Shown here piece after piece: positions 8,691 to 18,053 of a stretch of DNA of 64,000 bases. The number at the start of each line of letters is the position of its first letter. The first letter of the stretch is position 1. Made by a program: the position numbers and the translations under genes. The DNA is taken from positions 39,086 to 103,085 of the forward strand of contig CACGBZ010000005.1 of the NCBI GenBank assembly GCA_902571425.1. The letters run 5' to 3'. The notes under the pieces were generated by a model, which was given only the letters and a program-made list of their open reading frames with translations, was not told where the DNA came from and made no database searches. The DNA comes from an uncultured Pelagibacteraceae bacterium. GTDB taxonomy: Bacteria; Pseudomonadota; Alphaproteobacteria; Pelagibacterales; Pelagibacteraceae.

Positions 8691-9291
8691 TTTTGAGTAT
8701 TTCTTCAGCTTTATTTAAATCTTCTTTTGTATTTATATTAAAGAAAGGATCATTATTTGAAAACTCCATATTAATTATTTTTACACCAGTATTATTAGCC
8801 CACAACTCTACTTTTCTTTCTCCGTTGTTTAAATCCTTCTCTAACTTATCTAGTAAATTAATCGACCATAAGCCAAATATATTATGTCTTGTGTTATTTG
8901 ACTTAATGAAAAATAAATCACTTTCATTGAAATTAATATTGTGAATAAAATCTTTAAGTATTTGTCTCTTAAAAAAAGGTGTATCAACAGGGAAAGTTGC
9001 TATCCATTTGTAGTCTTTTTGATTTTCTTTTATCCATTTCATAGCTGATAAAACTCCACCTAACGGGCCAAGACCTTTTTCAAAATCTTCAATTATTGAA
9101 ATTTTTTCTGAGTTATGAAAATTAATTTTATTATTTGATACTATTAAGAGTTCCTTGAATTCATCAATAATTTCGGTCAACATGTGATCAATTAACAATT
9201 TACCAGCTAACATTACTTGGGATTTATCTTCTCCAAATCTTTGTGACTTACCGCCTGCTAGCACAGTGCCTAAAATATTGTTATGATCCAT
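8683..9291 (-). CDS. mobA: Molybdenum cofactor guanylyltransferase MobA
   Basis: Attaches GMP to molybdopterin to make the bis-guanine dinucleotide cofactor used by DMSO-reductase-family enzymes such as formate dehydrogenase. The 202-residue protein opens with the nucleotidyltransferase signature LAGGKSQRFGEDKS (residues 11-24), has GPLGGVLSAM in the middle and the FPVDTPF metal/substrate motif near residue 100. It starts 42 bases from the divergent NifU-like gene and overlaps moeA. Its presence fits the 922-residue molybdoenzyme encoded downstream on the other strand. Confidence 0.9.
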   Translation of the reverse strand: MDHNNILGTVLAGGKSQRFGEDKSQVMLAGKLLIDHMLTEIIDEFKELLIVSNNKINFHNSEKISIIEDFEKGLGPLGGVLSAMKWIKENQKDYKWIATFPVDTPFFKRQILKDFIHNINFNESDLFFIKSNNTRHNIFGLWSINLLDKLEKDLNNGERKVELWANNTGVKIINMEFSNNDPFFNINTKEDLNKAEEILKND

Positions 9292-9333
9292 CTATAAAAT
9301 ATAAAACATTCAAAATTGAATTAAAGAAATTAA

Positions 9334-9732
9334 ATGGATTTAAGAATTTTAGAAATAGCAGCCCACACAGAAAATAATAAAGTTGTTGAAAACTATACTC
9401 ATAAGTCAAAACATAAAAATCCATTATGTGGTGATGAGATGGAAATAAGCTTAATTGTCAAAGAAGATGTTGTAAAGGATATGGGTTATCAGTGTAAATC
9501 GTGTGTTTATTGTCAGGCATCAGTCAGTCTATTATCCAGAAAAATTAAGGAAAAAAAAGTTGATGATATTAAAAAATTTATAAAAGTTGGTGAGCAACTT
9601 TTTGAGGACGCAAAAGTAAGTATGGAAAAACATTGGAAAGACTTTAAAGAAATTTTAGATAAAAAAAATCTTTCAAGAAAAGAATGTTTGCTTTTACCTT
9701 TAAGAACTATTGCGAAAGCATTAAAAATATAA
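9334..9732 (+). CDS. NifU/IscU N-terminal-like iron-sulfur scaffold protein
   Basis: A 132-residue relative of the IscU/SufU scaffold on which Fe-S clusters are assembled. Three cysteine regions match the family: NPLCGDE near residue 32, YQCKSCVYCQASVSLLS in place of the usual G-x-x-C-x-x-S-x-A-S-x-S, and the C-terminal SRKECLLLPLRTIAKAL corresponding to R-x-x-C-x-x-L-P-W. The middle region has three Cys instead of one, which is unusual and could mean a different metal or cluster transfer role. It is the first gene of the cluster leading to formate dehydrogenase, which needs several Fe-S clusters. Its exact role is inferred. Confidence 0.75.
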   Translation: MDLRILEIAAHTENNKVVENYTHKSKHKNPLCGDEMEISLIVKEDVVKDMGYQCKSCVYCQASVSLLSRKIKEKKVDDIKKFIKVGEQLFEDAKVSMEKHWKDFKEILDKKNLSRKECLLLPLRTIAKALKI

Positions 9733-10209
9733 ATGATCAAAATTACAAAACCATTATTGCAAAAAGCATTAATTGCAGGTTTTTTTTCTGCATTTACAAT
9801 TGGTGTGCTAACAGTCCTTACTTATAAAAGTACACTCGGATATTTTATTGCAGCCTCTTTCGGTTCTTCAATGGTTTTACTTTTTGGTTTTCCTGAAAGC
9901 CCATTTGCACAACCAAAAAATGTTTTTTTTGGTCATTTGGTAACTGCTTTAATAGGAGTAATTTTTGTAAACTATATTCCGCTCCCTATTTATATCAGTA
10001 TTGCAATCGCTGTTGGAGTAGGAGTTTTTTTAATGATTTTATTTAATATTGTTCACCCACCTGCTGGTGGAAATCCAATTATAGTTATTATTGGGAGTGC
10101 CTCTTATCATTATTTAATTAATCCAATAATTTTTGGTTGTATAATTATATTGTTATTAGCAATTATAATTAACAAATATTTATTAAAAAAAAACTATCCA
10201 TTAAAATAA
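9733..10209 (+). CDS. HPP-family integral membrane protein
   Basis: A 158-residue inner-membrane protein with about five hydrophobic helices and the name-giving motif in FNIVHPPAGGNPIIV (near residues 110-124), preceded by SSMVLLFGFPESPFAQPKN, another conserved block. HPP proteins are poorly understood, and a plant chloroplast member has been linked to nitrite transport. It starts directly after the NifU-like stop (no gap) and 4 bases before fdhD. A role in moving a small anion such as formate or nitrite is possible but not shown by sequence. Confidence 0.8.
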   Translation: MIKITKPLLQKALIAGFFSAFTIGVLTVLTYKSTLGYFIAASFGSSMVLLFGFPESPFAQPKNVFFGHLVTALIGVIFVNYIPLPIYISIAIAVGVGVFLMILFNIVHPPAGGNPIIVIIGSASYHYLINPIIFGCIIILLLAIIINKYLLKKNYPLK

Positions 10210-10213
10210 ATTA

Positions 10214-11053
10214 ATGAATTCTAAATACAAAGTTTTAAAATATTCGTCTAATAAGTTTGAGAATATAGATGATTTAATTTCAATTGAAGAACCATTGGAG
10301 ATTTCATTGAAATATAAAGAATCTGATAAATGGATAAATCAAAGTTTATCTATAACAATGAGAACTCCAGGTGATGATGAGGATCTTGTAAGAGGATTTT
10401 TATATAATGAACAAATTATAACAAATATTGATGATATTGATTCTATAGAAAGTTATGGAGATAAAGTTGGTCAATACAATATTCAAAACAAAATTTTAGC
10501 AACTTTAAATAATTCTAAAAATATAAATATTTCAAAAATAAAAAGAGACTTTTTAACTAATTCCTCATGTGGTGTGTGTGGAAAATCTTCTCTTGATGCT
10601 TTAGAAATAATTAAAAAAAATAAAACAAATCCATCAGAACCTCAAATCAAAAAAGAGGTAATTGTTAAATCACCAGATATATTGAGAGAAGGCCAATCAG
10701 AATTCAGTAAAACAGGTGGAATTCATGCAAGTGGTCTCTTTAATAGCAATGGAGAATTGGTTGCTGTCAGAGAGGATGTAGGAAGACATAATGCACTAGA
10801 TAAACTTATTGGTTGTGCATTAAAGAACAATCAAATTGATCCGAAAAACCAATTTATAACATGCTCAGGAAGACTAAATTTTGAATTGGTTCAAAAGGTC
10901 TTGATGACGGATATAGGTATAATGATAGGTGTTGGTGCGCCAACTAGTCTAGCTATAGATTTAGCGAATAAATTTGACATTACCCTTGTTGGTTTCGTAA
11001 AGAGGGACAGTTTTAATATTTACACAAATAACAAAAAAGTTATTGTGGGCTAA
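10214..11053 (+). CDS. fdhD: Formate dehydrogenase accessory sulfurtransferase FdhD
   Basis: Transfers sulfur from a cysteine desulfurase to the molybdenum cofactor of formate dehydrogenase, which is needed for activity. The 279-residue protein has TMRTPGDDEDLVRGFL near residues 48-63, the sulfur-carrying Cys119-Gly-Val-Cys122 (SSCGVCGKSS), GGIHASGLF and REDVGRHNALDKLIG, all family hallmarks. It lies just before the two formate dehydrogenase subunit genes, as expected. The start ATG at 10214 is 4 bases after the HPP gene. Confidence 0.93.
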   Translation: MNSKYKVLKYSSNKFENIDDLISIEEPLEISLKYKESDKWINQSLSITMRTPGDDEDLVRGFLYNEQIITNIDDIDSIESYGDKVGQYNIQNKILATLNNSKNINISKIKRDFLTNSSCGVCGKSSLDALEIIKKNKTNPSEPQIKKEVIVKSPDILREGQSEFSKTGGIHASGLFNSNGELVAVREDVGRHNALDKLIGCALKNNQIDPKNQFITCSGRLNFELVQKVLMTDIGIMIGVGAPTSLAIDLANKFDITLVGFVKRDSFNIYTNNKKVIVG

Positions 11054-11071
11054 ATTAATAAAAGGGTATTT

Positions 11072-12727
11072 GTGTCAAAAAATATAAGTAATTTATCAGG
11101 CAGAGTAGGCTTAAAAGATAACCTATTTAAGCAAATCTCGGAAAATACCTTAAGCGATAATCCACAAGATATTAAAGAAATTGCCAAAAAACATAACCTA
11201 GGCGTTTCAACTCTCCATGGTGCAGAATCCTTTTATGAATTTTTGAGACCCTCTCATAGAGAAAAGAAAGCTTTTGTTTGTAACGGTAGTGCATGCATGT
11301 GTGCGGGTACTCAAGATAAATTAAAAGATAAACTAAAAGAAAAACTGGGTGATGACAAAGTTGGAGAAATGTTCTGCTTAGGTCATTGTTATGAAAACCA
11401 TGCATTTCATTATGATGGAGAAAATTATGCTGGTAAAGATATAGAAAAAATTGACCAAATAATTAAAGGTGAAGAAATAAAACAAGATAAGTTTTTCTCT
11501 AAAAGTTATGCAACAACAAATTTTTTAATGGATGACAGGTTATCTTCAACAGATCAATTCAAAGAGCAATTAAGTAAATTTTTAAAAACAGATAAAAAAG
11601 AAATAGTAAAATCATTATTAGATTCAAATTTAACAGGAAGAGGTGGTGCTGGTTTTCCTACAGGAATGAAGTGGGATTTCTGTAGTAAAGCAAAAGGAGA
11701 TAAAAAATATGTTATCTGTAATGCAGATGAGGGCGACTCTGGTGCTTTCTCAGATAGATATTTATTAGAGGACCAACCTTTAAAAGTTATTTTTGGAATG
11801 GTGATTTGTGGTTATGTGATAGGAAGTAATGAAGGAGTTTTATACATAAGAGGTGAATATCCTAAATCTATTGAAGCTATTAATGGCTGCATCAATGAAC
11901 TTAAAAAATTAAATTTACTAGGTGAAAATATTTTAGGAACTGATTTTTCTTTTGATCTTGGAATTTGTATTGGTCAAGGTGCTTATATTTGTGGAGAAGA
12001 AACAGCTTTGATTGCATCTATTGAAGGAAGAAGAGCTGAGGTAGATGTGAGACCTCCTTTCCCTGTTACTGAAGGGTTGTATAAAAAACCAACTGTAGTT
12101 AATAATGTTGAAACATTAGCTGCTGCAACTGGAATTTTATTAAATGGATCAGAAAAATTTTCTTCAGTTGGAAATAAAAAATCAGCTGGAACAAAATTAG
12201 TTTGTTTAGATAGTTTCTTTAACAACCCAGGTGTTTATGAAATTGATATGGGTACGCCAATGAAAAAAATATTTAATGAAATTGGTGGTGGATATAAAGA
12301 GCCTGTTAAAGCTTTTCAAATAGGTGGCCCATTAGGTGGGGTCGTTCCTTTAAGTGAAATAGAAAATTTAAATTTAGATTTTCAAGAATTTACAGCAAAA
12401 GGTTTTATGTTAGGTCACGCAAGTGTAGTCAGTATTCCAAAAGATTTTCCAATGGCTGAATACATTCATCACTTGTTTGAATTCTCAGCAGAAGAATCAT
12501 GTGGGAAATGTTTCCCAGGAAGACTTGGATCTTACAGAGGTAAGGAGATGTTTGACCAAGCTAAGAAGAAAACAGCTAAAATTCCTTTAAAATTACTAGA
12601 AGAATTGTTGGTTACAATGCAAAAAGGATGTCTATGTGCTCTTTGTGGAGCAATCCCAACTCCAATTCAGAACATCCTAAAATACTTTGGTGATGAAATG
12701 AAAAATGATATGGTGAAAGATAATTAA
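11072..12727 (+). CDS. fdsB: NAD-dependent formate dehydrogenase beta subunit with fused NuoE-like domain
   Basis: Passes electrons from the formate-oxidising subunit to NAD+. Residues ~10-135 are a NuoE-like helical plus thioredoxin-fold [2Fe-2S] region with Cys70, Cys75, Cys102 and Cys106. Residues ~150-551 are NuoF-like, with the NADH/FMN loop GRGGAGFPTGMKW (189-201), NADEGDSGAFSDRY, ICGEETALIASIEG and the [4Fe-4S] cysteines in EESCGKCFPGR and LCALCG. The start is GTG at 11072, supported by AAAGGG 5 bases upstream. Known Fds complexes also have a separate gamma subunit (FdsG). None is seen here, so the fused N-terminal domain may replace it. The stop shares one base with the next start (TAATG). 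Confidence 0.9.
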   Translation: MSKNISNLSGRVGLKDNLFKQISENTLSDNPQDIKEIAKKHNLGVSTLHGAESFYEFLRPSHREKKAFVCNGSACMCAGTQDKLKDKLKEKLGDDKVGEMFCLGHCYENHAFHYDGENYAGKDIEKIDQIIKGEEIKQDKFFSKSYATTNFLMDDRLSSTDQFKEQLSKFLKTDKKEIVKSLLDSNLTGRGGAGFPTGMKWDFCSKAKGDKKYVICNADEGDSGAFSDRYLLEDQPLKVIFGMVICGYVIGSNEGVLYIRGEYPKSIEAINGCINELKKLNLLGENILGTDFSFDLGICIGQGAYICGEETALIASIEGRRAEVDVRPPFPVTEGLYKKPTVVNNVETLAAATGILLNGSEKFSSVGNKKSAGTKLVCLDSFFNNPGVYEIDMGTPMKKIFNEIGGGYKEPVKAFQIGGPLGGVVPLSEIENLNLDFQEFTAKGFMLGHASVVSIPKDFPMAEYIHHLFEFSAEESCGKCFPGRLGSYRGKEMFDQAKKKTAKIPLKLLEELLVTMQKGCLCALCGAIPTPIQNILKYFGDEMKNDMVKDN

Positions 12728-15495
12728 TGAGCTCAGAAAAAAGAAAAATTGCTTATATTGACGGAAAACCATACGAAATTGGTCCTAAACACTCGTCTAT
12801 TTTAAAATTTGTAAAAAGCTATGTAAGTGAAAAAAAAGTACCTACTTTATGCGATGATCCAAACCTAGCTCCTTATGGTGCTTGCAGAGTTTGTTCTGTA
12901 GAAGTTGCTTTAGAAAAAGATGGTCCTACAAGAGTTGTTGCATCTTGTCATACTCCGGTTGCTGAAAACCAACATATCTTTACTTCAAATGAAGCTTTAA
13001 CAAGTCTAAGAAAAAATATTGTTGAGTTAGTTTTAACTGACCATCCAATGGAATGTGATACTTGTGAGGTAAATAATAATTGTGAATTACAAACAGTAGC
13101 AAACGATTTAGGAGTTGCTGATCACAGATACAACAGTCCTAAACAGCATAAAGGTATACCAAGAGATACTTCTCACGATTACATGAGAATGAATTTAGAC
13201 AATTGTATTAATTGTGGAAGATGTGTCAGAGCTTGTGATGAAATTCAAGGATCATTTGTACTAACGATGAGCGGAAGAGGTTTTGAATCTAGAATAACAA
13301 CTGATAATGATATGATGTTTGGAGATAGTTCATGTGTATCTTGTGGAGCATGTGCACATACATGTCCAACGGATGCAATTTCAGATGTTTTTCAATCTAA
13401 ATCTGCAGCTGTAGATAAAAAAGTTAGAACAACTTGTTCATACTGTGGTGTAGGATGTAATTTAGAAGCATCAATAAAAGATGATAAAGTTGTTGCAATA
13501 GATACTCCAAAACAAACAGAGGTAAATGCTGGTCATACTTGTATTAAAGGAAGATATGCATTTAGTTTTTATGATCATCCAGACAGATTAAAAACACCTT
13601 TAATTAAAAGAAATGGAAAGTTTGAAGAAGCTTCGTGGGATGAAGCTTATGAATTCATTAAAAAAGAAATGAACAGAATTACAAAAGATAACGGTCCAGA
13701 TGCCTTTGCTGGAATTTCTTCTGCAAGATGCACGAATGAAGAGAATTATGTTTTTCAAAAAATGATTAGAGCGGCTGTAGGAACTAACAGTGTAGATTGT
13801 TGTGCAAGAATATGTCATTCACCAACAGCTTGGGGAATGCAACAAACTTTTGGGACTGGAGCAGCAACTAACTCTACAGAAGATATTTATCATGCAGATT
13901 TATTTTTGGTAATTGGAGCTAATCCAACTAACGCTCATCCTGTAACAGGTGCAAAAATAAAACAACAAGTGATGAAAGGTAAAAAATTAATTGTGCTTGA
14001 TCCAGTTACAACTGAACTAGCTAAACTTGCTGATTATCATATTAAACTAAGACCAGGAACTAATGTTGCAGTTCTAAATATGATGTTACATTTTATTATA
14101 AAATCAAAACTTTATAATGCAGATTTTGTTAGAGATAGAACTGAAGGTTTTGATAATTTCTTAAAAGAAATTGAAAGACAGGATGTTGATCATTTAGCAA
14201 AAGTAGCTGGTGTAGATAAACAATTAGTTAAAGAAGCAGCAATTGCATATGCTACTGCAAGAAATTCAATGGAGTTCCATGGTTTAGGAGTTACTGAACA
14301 CGAACAAGGATCTAAAACAGTAATGTTAATTGCAGATCTAGCAATGATTACCGGAAACATTGGACGAAAAGGTGTCGGGGTTAATCCTTTAAGAGGTCAA
14401 AACAATGTTCAAGGTGCAGCAGATATGGGATGTCAACCACACCAAGGTGCTGGATATTTTCCTGTGGCTGATGAAAAGCATCAAGAATTCTATACTGAAA
14501 AATATGGAGTAACTCACCCAACTAAGCCAGGATTAAAAATTCCTCAAATGTTTGAAGCTGCAATAAACAAGGAATTAAAAGGTTTATGGATTATAGGGGA
14601 AGATATTGTTCAAACAGATCCTAATAGCGCACATGTTATTGATGCTATGAACTCTTTAGAACTTTTAGTCGTTCAAGAGATATTTATGAGTGAAACAGCA
14701 AAATTAGCAACTGTTGTTCTGCCAGGTACTACTTTCTTAGAAAAAGATGGAACTTTTACAAATACTGAGCGAAGAATTCAAAGAGTGAACAAAGCTGTGC
14801 CTCCTCTACCAGGCACTAAACCTGATGGATTAATTGTAACTGAGATGATGCAGAAATTGGGATTTGATCAGCCAACTTACGATGCAGATCAAGTTCTAGG
14901 AGAAATTGCTGATATCGTTCCTTTCTTTAAGGGAGTTACTAGAGAGAGACTTGGAAAATTTGGATTACAATGGCCAGTTCAAGAAGATGGAACTGATACA
15001 AAAATTTTACATACAGAAACATTTAAATTAGGTAAAGGCAGACTAAAAAACTTTGATTGGAAAGAGTCATCAGAAATTGAAGCTAATCAAAAAGATTATC
15101 CTTTAATTTTAACAACAAGTAGAGTTTTACAACATTACAACGCAGCAACAATGACTAGGAGAACAAAAAATATAAATATTGTTGATGAAGATGTTTTGTT
15201 AATTCATCCTAAAGATGCAGCTCATAGAGATCTAAATACTGGTGATATCGGAAGACTATATTCAGGTAGAGGTGAGGTTGCGCTTAAAGTTGAAGTTACA
15301 GATAAAGTTAAAGAAGGAATTGTCTTTACTACGTTCCATTTCCCAGAGCATATGGTTAATATGGTTACAGGTCATGGTAAAGATGAAGAAACAATGTGTG
15401 CTGAATACAAAGTATCTTCTGTTGAAGTACAGAAAATCTCTAATCAATTTAAAACAGAAGTTAAACCAAAAGAAAATCAAGCTGAAGTTAGTTAA
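12727..15495 (+). CDS. fdsA: NAD-dependent formate dehydrogenase alpha (catalytic molybdopterin) subunit
   Basis: Oxidises formate to CO2 at a bis-molybdopterin guanine dinucleotide site. In 922 residues the order is an N-terminal [2Fe-2S] ferredoxin domain (LCDDPNLAPYGACRVC), a His/Cys [4Fe-4S] segment (DHPMECDTCEVNNNCELQ), a two-cluster ferredoxin (NCINCGRCVRACDE; SSCVSCGACAHTCPTDAI), then the molybdopterin oxidoreductase domain starting TTCSYCGVGC and a C-terminal dinucleotide-binding domain. The catalytic metal ligand is Cys363 in DCCARICHSPT, where selenoenzymes have selenocysteine, followed by His364. Molybdenum versus tungsten cannot be told. It is co-transcribed with fdsB. Confidence 0.93.
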   Translation: MSSEKRKIAYIDGKPYEIGPKHSSILKFVKSYVSEKKVPTLCDDPNLAPYGACRVCSVEVALEKDGPTRVVASCHTPVAENQHIFTSNEALTSLRKNIVELVLTDHPMECDTCEVNNNCELQTVANDLGVADHRYNSPKQHKGIPRDTSHDYMRMNLDNCINCGRCVRACDEIQGSFVLTMSGRGFESRITTDNDMMFGDSSCVSCGACAHTCPTDAISDVFQSKSAAVDKKVRTTCSYCGVGCNLEASIKDDKVVAIDTPKQTEVNAGHTCIKGRYAFSFYDHPDRLKTPLIKRNGKFEEASWDEAYEFIKKEMNRITKDNGPDAFAGISSARCTNEENYVFQKMIRAAVGTNSVDCCARICHSPTAWGMQQTFGTGAATNSTEDIYHADLFLVIGANPTNAHPVTGAKIKQQVMKGKKLIVLDPVTTELAKLADYHIKLRPGTNVAVLNMMLHFIIKSKLYNADFVRDRTEGFDNFLKEIERQDVDHLAKVAGVDKQLVKEAAIAYATARNSMEFHGLGVTEHEQGSKTVMLIADLAMITGNIGRKGVGVNPLRGQNNVQGAADMGCQPHQGAGYFPVADEKHQEFYTEKYGVTHPTKPGLKIPQMFEAAINKELKGLWIIGEDIVQTDPNSAHVIDAMNSLELLVVQEIFMSETAKLATVVLPGTTFLEKDGTFTNTERRIQRVNKAVPPLPGTKPDGLIVTEMMQKLGFDQPTYDADQVLGEIADIVPFFKGVTRERLGKFGLQWPVQEDGTDTKILHTETFKLGKGRLKNFDWKESSEIEANQKDYPLILTTSRVLQHYNAATMTRRTKNINIVDEDVLLIHPKDAAHRDLNTGDIGRLYSGRGEVALKVEVTDKVKEGIVFTTFHFPEHMVNMVTGHGKDEETMCAEYKVSSVEVQKISNQFKTEVKPKENQAEVS

Positions 15496-15500
15496 TTAAA

Positions 15501-16946
15501 ATGACCATTGGTTGGCATTTTGATAATACCTTTTCAAAGTTATCAAATACTTTTAAAGAAAATATTAAACCAACTCCTGTTCATAATCCTGAATTAGTAA
15601 TTTTAAATGAGGAACTAGCATCTGCTTTAAATTTAGATTTTTCAAAAACAGACAAAAAAAAATTAGCAGAAATTTTTTCTGGAAACTCCATACCAGAAGA
15701 AACTAATACTATTGCACAAGCATATGCAGGTCATCAATTTGGACACTTTACTATGTTAGGAGATGGTAGAGCGGTTTTATTAGGTGAGCATTTGGTTAAC
15801 AACGACAATCGTTTTGACATTCAGTTTAAAGGTTCAGGAAGAACTTCTTTTTCTAGAGGTGGTGATGGAAGAGCAGCACTCGGACCTATGCTAAGAGAAT
15901 TTATTATCAGTGAAGCGATACATTCATTAAATATTCCAACTACGAGAAGCCTTGCTGTAGTAAAAACGGGAGAAAAAGTTGTAAGAGAAAATCTTTTACA
16001 GGGTGCTATATTAACAAGAGTTGCATCAAGTCACCTTCGAGTTGGAACATTTCAATATATTGCTGCAACTCAAAACATTGAAAATTTAAATACTTTAGTC
16101 GACTACACAATAAATAGACATTATCCAGAAATTAAAACATCAAATTCAAAAGTATTAGACTTGTTAAATCTTGTAATGGAAAAACAATGCCAGCTAGTAA
16201 TTAATTGGATGCGAGTTGGATTTATTCACGGGGTTATGAATACTGATAACATGGCAATTTCAGGTGAAACCATTGATTATGGTCCTTGTGCATTTATGGA
16301 TCATTATGATCCAAAAACTGTATTTAGCTCAATCGATAAATTTGGGAGATATGCCTTTTCTAATCAACCACCAATTACAAAGTGGAATTTAGCAAGATTT
16401 GCAGAATGTTTAATTCCTCTAATTGACAAAAATGAAGATACTGCAATTAAATTAGCAACAGATTTAATAGATAATTTCCAAAATATTTATGAAGATAAAT
16501 GGTTAAATATGATGAGAGATAAACTAGGTCTATTTGGTGAGGATAAAAATGATAACAAATTAATTAATGATTTGTTTAATTGGATGGAAAAAAATAAAGC
16601 AGATTACACAAATACTTTTTGTAATTTAATGGATATCAACTCTGATGAAATTTATAAAAACAATGATTTTATCGATTGGAAAAATGGATGGAAAAAAAGG
16701 TCTGAGTTAAATAATTCAACTAAGGAAAAACAAAGCAAACTTATGAAATCAAATAATCCAATTGTAATTCCTAGAAATCATAAAGTAGAGGAAGCTTTAG
16801 CTGAAGCAGACAAAGGAAGCTTAGATAAAATGAAAAAGTTATTAGCTATTTTAAAAAATCCTTATCAAAATCAGAATAATATTGAAGAATATCAAGCGCC
16901 TGCTCCATCAAGCAATGAAAAATATCAAACTTTTTGTGGAACTTAA
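15501..16946 (+). CDS. selO: Protein adenylyltransferase SelO (YdiU/UPF0061)
   Basis: A pseudokinase-fold enzyme that transfers AMP from ATP to protein Ser/Thr/Tyr and is linked to redox stress in E. coli. The 481-residue length is typical. Conserved blocks are AYAGHQFGHFTMLGDGRA near residues 72-89, FKGSGRTSFSRGGDGRAALG, FIISEAIHSLNIPTTRSLA, GFIHGVMNTDNMAISG with the Asn/Asp metal ligands, IDYGPCAFMD, and the C-terminal FCGT ending that holds the redox-active Cys in relatives. It starts 5 bases after fdsA and ends 1 base before the convergent FAD oxidoreductase, so it is probably the last gene of the formate dehydrogenase transcript. Confidence 0.92.
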   Translation: MTIGWHFDNTFSKLSNTFKENIKPTPVHNPELVILNEELASALNLDFSKTDKKKLAEIFSGNSIPEETNTIAQAYAGHQFGHFTMLGDGRAVLLGEHLVNNDNRFDIQFKGSGRTSFSRGGDGRAALGPMLREFIISEAIHSLNIPTTRSLAVVKTGEKVVRENLLQGAILTRVASSHLRVGTFQYIAATQNIENLNTLVDYTINRHYPEIKTSNSKVLDLLNLVMEKQCQLVINWMRVGFIHGVMNTDNMAISGETIDYGPCAFMDHYDPKTVFSSIDKFGRYAFSNQPPITKWNLARFAECLIPLIDKNEDTAIKLATDLIDNFQNIYEDKWLNMMRDKLGLFGEDKNDNKLINDLFNWMEKNKADYTNTFCNLMDINSDEIYKNNDFIDWKNGWKKRSELNNSTKEKQSKLMKSNNPIVIPRNHKVEEALAEADKGSLDKMKKLLAILKNPYQNQNNIEEYQAPAPSSNEKYQTFCGT

Positions 16947-16947
16947 T

Positions 16948-18051
16948 TTATAAAACGTAGGGCTCTGGTCTAGCGGTTTTACCCAAAACTCTCTCAACTG
17001 CAAAATCACCTATATCAATTGTTTGGTATGATCCTGTTGTGATTAATTCAGTTAAGGCTCTCCCGATACCTGGTGCCTGCATTAATCCCCGGCCTGTAAA
17101 TCCAGAAGCCATGTAAACATTATCATATTTTGGATGCTTACCAACAACTGCATTATTATCTAATCTATTACAATCATAGTAACCTGCCCATCCACCAGTT
17201 AACTTTAATTCTTCAAAGGCAGGTATTCTCTTAGCAAGAGCTGGCCAAACTAATTCCTCAAAATCATTCCAGGCTGGTTCCAAATCATCTGCATCAAATA
17301 CAGAAATAGGTGATCCTGCTAAATATTCCCCTCCTTCTGGTCTCCAATAAACACCTGTTGTTAAGTCTCCACTAAGTGGCATCTCTTTTATATATGTTGG
17401 GCATTTTACTCTAAACACTGTATGTTTTTGAGGAACAACAGGAATATCCTCTAACAATTCTTTTGTCCAGCAACCAGCAGCAGAAACAATTGTTTTAGCA
17501 TTTATTTCTGAAATACTTTTAACTTCACCTTTAATAAATTCTGCTCCAAGCTCTATTGCTTTACTTTTAAGAGCGCTATGAAACATAAATGGATCAATCC
17601 ATCCTTCACTTTGATTATCCGTATAAGTTGCTGTCTCTATCCCTTCACTATTCACATAAGGGAAAACCTTGGATAATTCTGATCCTTTAATATTTTTTGT
17701 TCCTGCATCACATTCTTTATGATTTTCTAATGCTCTATATTGTTCTTCGGCATGTTCGGGACCAAACATTAAAAGATATCCATTGGTTACCATGCTAGCT
17801 GTTGGATTAGGATTTTTTTCTGTTTTTAATAATTCTGGTATTTGAAAAATAAATTCTCTTGCAAATTTTCCTAATAAAATATTTTCTTTTTGAAAAAACT
17901 GCCTTCTAAAGCCACCTAGAGATAAAGGAAATGAAGCTGTTTTATAAGTAGGATCTCTCTCAATAACTTTTACTTTTCTACGTTCTTTAGATAAAAAGTA
18001 GGCTGTTGCTGCCCCAATTATTCCTCCGCCAATTACTACAACATCATCCAT
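16948..18051 (-). CDS. FAD-dependent oxidoreductase of the DAO (sarcosine/dimethylglycine oxidase-like) family
   Basis: A 367-residue flavoenzyme with the N-terminal dinucleotide fold VVVIGGGIIGAATAYFLSKE (residues 4-23), an ATG-type segment IVSAAGCWTKELL, and a C-terminal GYYDCNRLDNNAVVGKHPKYDNVYMASGFTGRGLMQAP block like that of dimethylglycine/sarcosine dehydrogenases. GGFRRQFF near residue 47 is also common in this subgroup. It oxidises an amino or N-methyl amino acid, with substrate unproved. Sarcosine would fit the creatinase found 10 kb away. tspO lies 2 bases upstream in the same transcript. Confidence 0.85.
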   Translation of the reverse strand: MDDVVVIGGGIIGAATAYFLSKERRKVKVIERDPTYKTASFPLSLGGFRRQFFQKENILLGKFAREFIFQIPELLKTEKNPNPTASMVTNGYLLMFGPEHAEEQYRALENHKECDAGTKNIKGSELSKVFPYVNSEGIETATYTDNQSEGWIDPFMFHSALKSKAIELGAEFIKGEVKSISEINAKTIVSAAGCWTKELLEDIPVVPQKHTVFRVKCPTYIKEMPLSGDLTTGVYWRPEGGEYLAGSPISVFDADDLEPAWNDFEELVWPALAKRIPAFEELKLTGGWAGYYDCNRLDNNAVVGKHPKYDNVYMASGFTGRGLMQAPGIGRALTELITTGSYQTIDIGDFAVERVLGKTARPEPYVL

Positions 18052-18053
18052 AT

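Noticed and set aside
15242..15499. 85-codon frame overlapping the end of fdsA in another phase
   Set aside because: Lys/Leu-rich product typical of a shifted AT-rich coding frame; fdsA motifs and stop continue through the region.
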